Assembly: GCA_022793675.1 (NCBI GenBank) | Contig: JAAWDH010000003.1 | Coordinates: 31,372 to 95,371, forward strand | Length of the DNA: 64,000 nt | Direction of reading: 5' to 3' | Source of the DNA: Oscillospiraceae bacterium | Lineage (GTDB): Bacteria; Bacillota; Clostridia; Oscillospirales; Ruminococcaceae | Shown: in pieces, positions 58,666 to 64,000 of the stretch | Position numbering within the stretch: position 1 is the stretch's first letter | Layout: the number at the start of each line of letters is the position of its first letter | Translations under genes and position numbers: made by a program | The notes under the pieces: model-generated | What the model saw: only the letters and a program-made list of their open reading frames with translations | Database searches by the model: none | What the model was told of the DNA's origin: nothing

Positions 58666-59709
58666 TTACGAAAGGACGTAAACGTCTACCTTCTTGGCCC
58701 CAAACTTGCAGGCCTCAGCGTAGCTGTTAAAATAAACATCCACCAGCACCCTGCCGTCTACCATCGCTGTCCCAGTATCTGCGGCAATCGCATAACCGTA
58801 TACATACGACCCGTCGCTTGACTTGATATACAGCCGCGTTCCGTAAGGGATCACCTTGGGGTCTACCGCCACATAGCCCGTCTGCAAATATCGCCCGCTC
58901 GCGCCGCGCGTGCCAGCGCTCGCACTGTAGGCTGTCGCCTTGCCAGTCAGCACCTTGCTGTAAGAAATGGGGTTCCCCTTATCGTCCAGCTTGAGCGAAG
59001 CGGGCGCTTCCAGCCGGTCAGGCGCGTCGGCATCGCCAATCTGCGAAACGGCGCTCTGCGGCTTCAGGGTGACTTCCTCGCCCGTCACGGAAGTCTCTAC
59101 CACAACGCCGTCAACCAGCTTATCCCTATAATAGACGGTTTTAAGGCCGTCTTTGCCGCTCTGGTACTGGCGGGATTTGCCCTCCGCCATATGGCGGGTA
59201 CGCTCGTAATCCGTTTCATAAGGAATCGTTTCCGTCTCGCTGCGGGTCTCGTAGGTCACCCGCTGAATGGTAATCTCTGCGCCGAACTCCGGCACAACGC
59301 TAAGCTCCTCCGAAACGATGTCCTCTGGGGCCAGCGCCACTTCCGCCGCCTTCAGCGCATGGGCAAAGCTCTGCCCCTCCTCCAGCACCACCATCTTGCG
59401 GCTGCCGTCAACATTGATATAGACCGGACGCCCATGCATCACATACAGGAAATAGGCGTCGTCGTCGCCTGGGTGAGGCTCGATCTTATAATAATCGAAT
59501 TCCCCCAGCTCCCGCCCCGCTTCCAGCAGGATCTCCTTGGGATCGGTCAAAGAGGTGTAGGCAATCCGGGTACGGCCATCGTTTTTGATATAGTAGAGGC
59601 TGTGCCCGCTCACCGAACCTTCCATCAGCAGAATCGTCGAAGCAGCGGCGGCTGTCACCGCCACAAGCTTCAGAAACTGCCGACACTTGGTTTTCATCTT
59701 CATATTCAT
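58666..59709 (-). CDS. G5 and 3D-domain cell-wall protein (YabE/RpfB-like)
   Basis: A 347-residue exported protein: signal peptide or anchor (about 10-35), a ubiquitin-like DUF348-type region, a G5 domain (I-T-I-Q-R-V-T-Y-E-T ... D-K-L-V-D-G-V-V-V-E, about 150-220) and a C-terminal 3D domain with the three aspartates in A-V-D-P-K-V-I-P-Y-G-T, A-A-D-T-G and V-D-V-Y-F. 3D domains of this type are lytic transglycosylase-like (MltA fold). ATG 59709 with GGAAAGGG upstream; own promoter and terminator. No ksgA/rnmV neighbours, unlike Bacillus yabE. Confidence 0.9.
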   Translation of the reverse strand: MNMKMKTKCRQFLKLVAVTAAAASTILLMEGSVSGHSLYYIKNDGRTRIAYTSLTDPKEILLEAGRELGEFDYYKIEPHPGDDDAYFLYVMHGRPVYINVDGSRKMVVLEEGQSFAHALKAAEVALAPEDIVSEELSVVPEFGAEITIQRVTYETRSETETIPYETDYERTRHMAEGKSRQYQSGKDGLKTVYYRDKLVDGVVVETSVTGEEVTLKPQSAVSQIGDADAPDRLEAPASLKLDDKGNPISYSKVLTGKATAYSASAGTRGASGRYLQTGYVAVDPKVIPYGTRLYIKSSDGSYVYGYAIAADTGTAMVDGRVLVDVYFNSYAEACKFGAKKVDVYVLS

Positions 59710-59837
59710 AAATCTCAACCCTTTCCAGCCGCCGCCCGCCTTCCGGCGGCCTAAAGCTTCGCTCCGCGGCCTAATTGGTATGTTACGGCAGGCACGCCCT
59801 GTAACCGGCGTGTAACCGCTGTAACTGATTTGTTCCC

Positions 59838-59866
59838 ATTGTATCCGCCAGCACCGAGATTGTCAA
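59838..59866 (-). promoter_or_regulatory. Promoter of the 3D-domain gene
   Basis: Minus-strand TTGACA (59861-59866), 17-bp spacer, TACAAT (59838-59843), leaving a ~125-base leader. Confidence 0.88.
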
Positions 59867-60365
59867 TGGCGAAAAATTCGCCGTTTTTATGCAAAGCGCC
59901 AAAAGCTGCTGCCGGATTTTTCCCAAAAAAACTGGTAATCTATGGGCAATTTGCCACAAAAACCAAAATATTACAAATCTGTAACAGCCGCGCCCTGCGG
60001 AATTTCTGACAAATTCCACAAACTTAACCCATATAATTAAATGATACAACTATATGAGATTTCAGAAGTATAGGCGCGTAAAACTGCGTTTTTAGCGGGT
60101 ATTGTTAAAATTAGGCTGGAAGTCTGGAAAGCAGAACGGATTTTCCCGCTATTCTGCCGTTGACAGCTGCCCTGCCGGCAAAACCCCTGGCGGCAGCCGG
60201 AAGGCGGCTGCTAGCTCTTTCTTAGGGCCTTTGGCGGAAATCTGGAGTTGGATATAAACGAAAAAATCCATATTAACGGCGGATTTATCCATATATTTTT
60301 TAGAAAAAATGTGGTAGAATGAAAAATGGATTTATCTGCCCAGGACTTATGAAAGAGGTGTTGAA
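59867..60365 (+). promoter_or_regulatory. lacZ upstream region with candidate operators
   Basis: About 500 bp without a gene. Near lacZ: AAATCC (60264-60269), GGATTTATCC (60281-60290, itself a dyad) and GGATTTATC (60328-60336) flank an extended -10 TGG-TAGAAT (60315-60320). The two GGATTTATC copies around the promoter look like repressor sites. No good -35 and no cre match were found. Confidence 0.4.
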
Positions 60366-63300
60366 ATGCTGATCAAAAACTATTACGAAAACCCGGAAGT
60401 GCTGCATCTTGGGACCTGCCCCAGCAGGGCCTACTACATCCCCTACGGCGACGAGGATACGGCACTGGATAACGACCGCATGAGGTCCGGCCGTGTGCAG
60501 TTCCTAAATGGGAACTGGCATTTTGCCTATTACACGTCGGTACGGGAACTGGATATCCCTTATTGGGAAAAATCAGTCTATGATCTGCCGCAGATGGGGC
60601 GGACTTTTGTGCCGTCAACCTGGCAGAACGAAGGCTACGACCGCCACCAGTACACCAACATCCGCTACCCCTTCCCCTATGACCCGCCTTATGTGCCGGT
60701 CGACAACCCCTGCGGCGTCTATAAGCGGGAATTCCCAGTCGGGGAAAAGGGAAGCAGCCGCTTCTACCTGAACTTTGAAGGGGTCGATTCCTGTTTCTAC
60801 CTCTGGCTGAACGGCGAGTTCGTTGGCTACAGCCAGGTTTCCCACGCCACGTCCGAATTCGAGGTTTCTTCCTTTATAAAGGACGGGATGAATGATATTA
60901 CGGTGCTGGTGCTGAAATGGTGCGACGGCAGCTATTTCGAGGACCAGGACAAACTGCGGATGTCGGGCATTTTCCGCGACGTCTATCTGGTTGAGCGCCC
61001 TCAGCAGCATCTGTGGGATCTGACGGTCAAGACGCCGCTGTCCAACGGTTACCGCGACGCCCAGTTACAGGTGGATATGGCCTTCATCGGCGGCACGGCC
61101 CCGGTGACCTACCAGCTTTTGGATAAGGAAGAAGGGAAAGTCGCTTCCGGCTGCACCGAAGACGGGCATATCGACCTGCCAGTCAAAGACCCGAAGCTTT
61201 GGACTGCCGAAACCCCTTACCTTTACACCTTGCTGCTGGAATCCGGCGGCGAGGTCATCCCAGTTTCGGTCGGCTTCAGGGAAGTGAAAATCGAAAACCG
61301 GGTGCTTAAGGTCAATGGCCGGCGGGTCACCCTGAAAGGCGTCAATCACCACGACAGCGACCCCCACAACGGCAGCGCTGTCAGCAGCTCTTTCCTGCTG
61401 TCGGAGCTTTTCTTGATGAAGGCCTTCAACATCAACGCCGTCCGCACCAGCCATTATCCCAGCAGCCCGCTGTTCGCTGAAATGTGCGATATGCTGGGGA
61501 TTTATATGATTGACGAATCGGATATCGAAACCCACGGCACCACTTCCTCCGGCTTTGGCCCCACCTACCGCCGGGACTTTACGCTGCTGGCCCATGACCC
61601 CCGCTATAAGGAGAGCATCCTCGACCGGGTGCAGCGCAATGTCATCCGCGACAAGAACCACCCGTCGGTGCTGATCTGGTCGCTGGGCAACGAATCGGGT
61701 TACGGCCAGAACTTTGAGGCGGCGGCAGCCTGGGCAAAAACATACGACCCCACCCGGCTTGTCCATTACGAATCGGCCCTCTATCCCCCCACTGTCGGCG
61801 GCAAGGTCCATTGCGATGGCAAGCGGGAACTCCAGCCGATACTTGATAAGGAAACGCTGGACTATAACACGGATTACAGCAACCTTGACCTTTACAGCCG
61901 GATGTACGCTTCGGTAGAAGAGACTGAGGAGTACCTGAAAAATGGCGACAAGCCCTTTGTCCAGTGCGAATTTGTCCATGCAATGGGCAACGGCCCGGGG
62001 GATATCGAGGATTATTGGACGCTGATGGAAAAATATGACTGCTTCTGCGGCGGCTTTGTTTGGGAATGGTGCGACCACTCGGTCTATATGGGCAAAACCC
62101 CTGACGGCAAGGACAAATACTTCTATGGCGGCGATTTCGGCGAGTTCCCCCACGACGGCAACTTCTGCATGGATGGGCTGGTCTATCCCGACCGCCGGCC
62201 CCACACCGGGCTTATGGAGTTCCGTAACGTCATCCGGCCGCTGCGCGTCAGTAAAAACGACGACGGCACGCTGACTTTCACCAACACCATGGACTTTGTC
62301 AACCTGAAGGATTACCTAACGGTTGAGTGGAACGTGCTGATCGACGGTACGCGAACCTCCTGCGGCCAGGTGGACGAAAGCCTTTTGGATATTGCCCCCC
62401 ACAGCAGCAAGGCGGTTTCGCTGGAACTGCCGCTTTCAAACGATCAAGCCTGTTCGGTGATCTTTATTAGTTCGCTGAAGGGAGCCTCCCCTGCCCTGGA
62501 GGCTGGGGACGAACTGGGCTTTGACCAGATCATCTATAACGAAGGCGACCCAGCTGCCGCAGCTGCCCCCAAAACGCAGCAAAGCGGCCCCATCGCCGTC
62601 AGCGAAAACGACGACCAGGTAATCCTGAAGGGCATCTGCTTCCGCTATGTCTTCAATAAGAATACCGGGCTTTTTGAGGCAATGTCCTACGGCCAGCAGC
62701 CCGTCATCACAGCGCCGATGGAGCTGAACCTCTGGCGTGCCCCCACCGACAACGACCGCAACATCCGTGCCCTTTGGGAAGAGGCTGGCTATGACCGCCC
62801 AGTTACCCGCGCCTATTCCACCAAGGTCACGGCTGACGAAAACGTTACGCTTCGCTGTGAGATGTCGGTTTCAGCGATTTATCTGCGGCGTTTCCTGAAC
62901 ATCGAGGCCTGCTGGACCATTGCCGGCGACGGCAGCATCAGCGTTGAGATGGATGTCAAGAGGGATACAGAGTTCCCCTGCCTGCCCCGCTTTGGCCTGC
63001 GGCTGCGGCTGCCTAAAAAGATGGAACAGGTCGAGTATTTCGGCTATGGTCCTCTTGAGAGTTATTGCGACAAACACCGTGCCAGCTGGCAGGCACGCTT
63101 TGCCAGCACCGTCCACCAGATGCACGAGGACTACATCAAGCCCCAGGAAAACGGCAGCCATTACGGCTGCGCCTATGTGTCCCTAACCGGCGGCGGGCAG
63201 GGCCTGTTCGCTTCCGGCAACGGCTTCTCCTTCAATGCTTCGCCCTATACGGCTGAAGAACTTGCCAAGAAAGGGCATAACTTTGAGCTGGAGGAGGCAG

Positions 63301-63446
63301 ATGACGTTATCCTCTGCCTGGACTATGCCCAAAATGGTATCGGCTCCAACTCCTGCGGCCCGGCGCTGCTGGAAAAATACCGGCTGGATGCGGAAGCGTT
63401 CACTTTCCGGATGAAGCTCATCCCTACCGCGGACGATACCCTATAA
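60366..63446 (+). CDS. lacZ: Beta-galactosidase, GH2 (LacZ type)
   Basis: A 1026-residue, full-length five-domain GH2 enzyme hydrolysing lactose or other beta-galactosides. Sugar-binding jelly roll at the N-terminus (P-S-T-W-Q-N-E-G-Y-D), TIM barrel with acid/base E443 in G-N-E-S-G-Y-G and nucleophile E535 in Q-C-E-F-V-H-A-M-G-N-G, and the C-terminal small-chain domain with R-A-P-T-D-N-D. No signal peptide: cytoplasmic. AAGAGGTG precedes ATG. No transporter is adjacent, so uptake is encoded elsewhere. Confidence 0.97.
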   Translation: MLIKNYYENPEVLHLGTCPSRAYYIPYGDEDTALDNDRMRSGRVQFLNGNWHFAYYTSVRELDIPYWEKSVYDLPQMGRTFVPSTWQNEGYDRHQYTNIRYPFPYDPPYVPVDNPCGVYKREFPVGEKGSSRFYLNFEGVDSCFYLWLNGEFVGYSQVSHATSEFEVSSFIKDGMNDITVLVLKWCDGSYFEDQDKLRMSGIFRDVYLVERPQQHLWDLTVKTPLSNGYRDAQLQVDMAFIGGTAPVTYQLLDKEEGKVASGCTEDGHIDLPVKDPKLWTAETPYLYTLLLESGGEVIPVSVGFREVKIENRVLKVNGRRVTLKGVNHHDSDPHNGSAVSSSFLLSELFLMKAFNINAVRTSHYPSSPLFAEMCDMLGIYMIDESDIETHGTTSSGFGPTYRRDFTLLAHDPRYKESILDRVQRNVIRDKNHPSVLIWSLGNESGYGQNFEAAAAWAKTYDPTRLVHYESALYPPTVGGKVHCDGKRELQPILDKETLDYNTDYSNLDLYSRMYASVEETEEYLKNGDKPFVQCEFVHAMGNGPGDIEDYWTLMEKYDCFCGGFVWEWCDHSVYMGKTPDGKDKYFYGGDFGEFPHDGNFCMDGLVYPDRRPHTGLMEFRNVIRPLRVSKNDDGTLTFTNTMDFVNLKDYLTVEWNVLIDGTRTSCGQVDESLLDIAPHSSKAVSLELPLSNDQACSVIFISSLKGASPALEAGDELGFDQIIYNEGDPAAAAAPKTQQSGPIAVSENDDQVILKGICFRYVFNKNTGLFEAMSYGQQPVITAPMELNLWRAPTDNDRNIRALWEEAGYDRPVTRAYSTKVTADENVTLRCEMSVSAIYLRRFLNIEACWTIAGDGSISVEMDVKRDTEFPCLPRFGLRLRLPKKMEQVEYFGYGPLESYCDKHRASWQARFASTVHQMHEDYIKPQENGSHYGCAYVSLTGGGQGLFASGNGFSFNASPYTAEELAKKGHNFELEEADDVILCLDYAQNGIGSNSCGPALLEKYRLDAEAFTFRMKLIPTADDTL

Positions 63447-63513
63447 ATTATTAAGCAAAACGCAGTGAGCTGCTGGCCCTGTCAAGCTGGCAGCTCAATG
63501 TCTGCCGATAAAT

Positions 63514-63561
63514 AAATATGGTGGCTTCGGGCTTATGTCAAAGCTTGAAGCCACCATATTT
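63514..63561. terminator. Long perfect hairpin between lacZ and the XRE gene
   Basis: AAATATGGTGGCTTC (63514-63528) and GAAGCCACCATATTT (63547-63561), 15 perfect base pairs, followed by TTAC on the plus strand and TATTTAT on the minus. Likely ends both convergent genes. Confidence 0.75.
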
Positions 63562-63640
63562 TACTACACCCCTATTTCGGCAGTCTGAGCACCTGATCCT
63601 ACTGCACCTGTCATCGAAAACAACCTCATCCTGCGACTGC

Positions 63641-64000
63641 CTACTCCAAAGGAAGCAGCAGCTGGTTCGGTGCAGCGTCCAATCCCAGACAGAGCTTTTC
63701 AAGGGTGAGGATCGTCGGGGAGACTTTCCCGCGGACAATTCGGCCGAAATATTCGGAGCAAATATCACAATATTCAGAGGCGAGAGCACAACTGAGGCCC
63801 TTTTCTCTGCAAATGCGGCGGAGGGAAGCAGGCAGATTCTCTGAAAAGGGCAGAGCTGGTGAAGGGGCAAAGCAGCAAGAAAAGTGATGAAAAGCCTCTT
63901 TTGGGAGCAAAAACTCATCAGGTGCAGTGCTTAGCCCACAGCAAAGCTTCTCAAAAATACGGATGGTCGGCGAAGCTTTCCCAGCCACAATATTTTCAAA
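63641..64000 (-). CDS. Tandem-HTH XRE-family regulator, N-terminus outside window
   Basis: The last ~119 codons of a regulator cut by the window end. It has two XRE/Cro-type helix-turn-helix repeats: the end of a first (A-G-K-A-S-P-T-I-R-I-F-E-K-L-C) and a whole second (S-L-R-R-I-C-R-E-K-G-L-S ... R-G-K-V-S-P-T-I-L-T-L-E-K-L-C-L-G-L). The two copies share the same spacing and the SPTI-x-EKLC core, so it arose by internal duplication. It could repress nearby genes such as lacZ; there is no direct proof. The reading frame stays open through position 64000. Confidence 0.75.
   Translation of the reverse strand, partial: FENIVAGKASPTIRIFEKLCCGLSTAPDEFLLPKEAFHHFSCCFAPSPALPFSENLPASLRRICREKGLSCALASEYCDICSEYFGRIVRGKVSPTILTLEKLCLGLDAAPNQLLLPLE

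Noticed and set aside
61065..62204. 379-codon open frame antisense to lacZ
   Set aside because: Lies wholly inside lacZ, whose catalytic motifs are intact; no independent support.

Overview
This is a 64-kb chromosomal segment from a GC-rich Gram-positive anaerobe, most likely a gut-type Clostridia (Oscillospirales/Ruminococcaceae-like). That rests on the gene families present: a ClpE-like ATPase with an N-terminal zinc finger, EcfA1/EcfA2/EcfT plus a BirA-controlled bioY, a tRNA-Trp T-box, DUF5711, CdaR/PucR regulators and a G5/3D-domain wall protein. Strong AGGAGG ribosome sites and consensus sigma-A promoters with 17-bp spacers fit the same picture. It is inference; no 16S gene is present. 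I see no prophage, transposase, CRISPR array or rRNA.

Layout. 1-410: three tRNAs (His partial, Arg, Gly) behind a consensus promoter. 0.5-14.1 kb (minus strand): Clp ATPase, pgsA, cvpA-like, DUF5711, truA, ECF energy module, rRNA-type methyltransferase, two small immunity-like genes and ruvCAB. 14.4-17.2 kb (plus): PHP phosphatase, two unknown genes, HAD hydrolase. 17.2-22.3 kb (minus): an unknown membrane/lipoprotein cluster headed by a 788-residue protein with a Gly/Ala-rich membrane segment, then an EEP-family hydrolase. 22.6-32.8 kb (minus): TldD/TldE protease pair, an orphan PTS-type IIC, FmdE with a Fec-type metal ABC transporter, and a coiled-coil protein built from 21-bp DNA repeats. 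33-38.9 kb: a TIM-barrel isomerase with a cre site, DUF1622, a stand-alone receiver protein, patatin and trpS with its T-box. 39-50.5 kb: thioesterase, GNAT, glycerol-1-phosphate dehydrogenase, HtrA protease, Gfo/Idh oxidoreductase, MATE pump, galE, acyltransferase, PAP2 and bioY. 50.5-57.9 kb (minus): division and cell-wall cluster cdaR-like, ftsE, ftsX, two M23 hydrolases, ctpA. 58-64 kb: a G5/3D-domain wall protein, lacZ and the end of a tandem-HTH XRE regulator.

The clearest unexplained signal is intergenic. At least ten copies of a structured repeat (family A: central palindrome AGCTTAGC-NNN-GCTAAGCT, a GTAC-rich tail, a CCTACTGCGTCG box) and three copies of a multi-hairpin element (family B) sit between genes. 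Stems show paired, compensatory changes between copies, which suggests that structure is maintained. Family A runs into genes and supplies the last codons and stop of a patatin gene and a DUF402-like gene.

Functional links: FtsEX probably gates the adjacent M23 hydrolases, with CtpA trimming envelope proteins. BioY probably borrows the EcfA1A2T module 40 kb away. PgsA and glycerol-1-phosphate dehydrogenase feed polar-lipid metabolism. GalE and LacZ suggest galactoside use, and a perfect cre site points to CcpA control of carbon metabolism.
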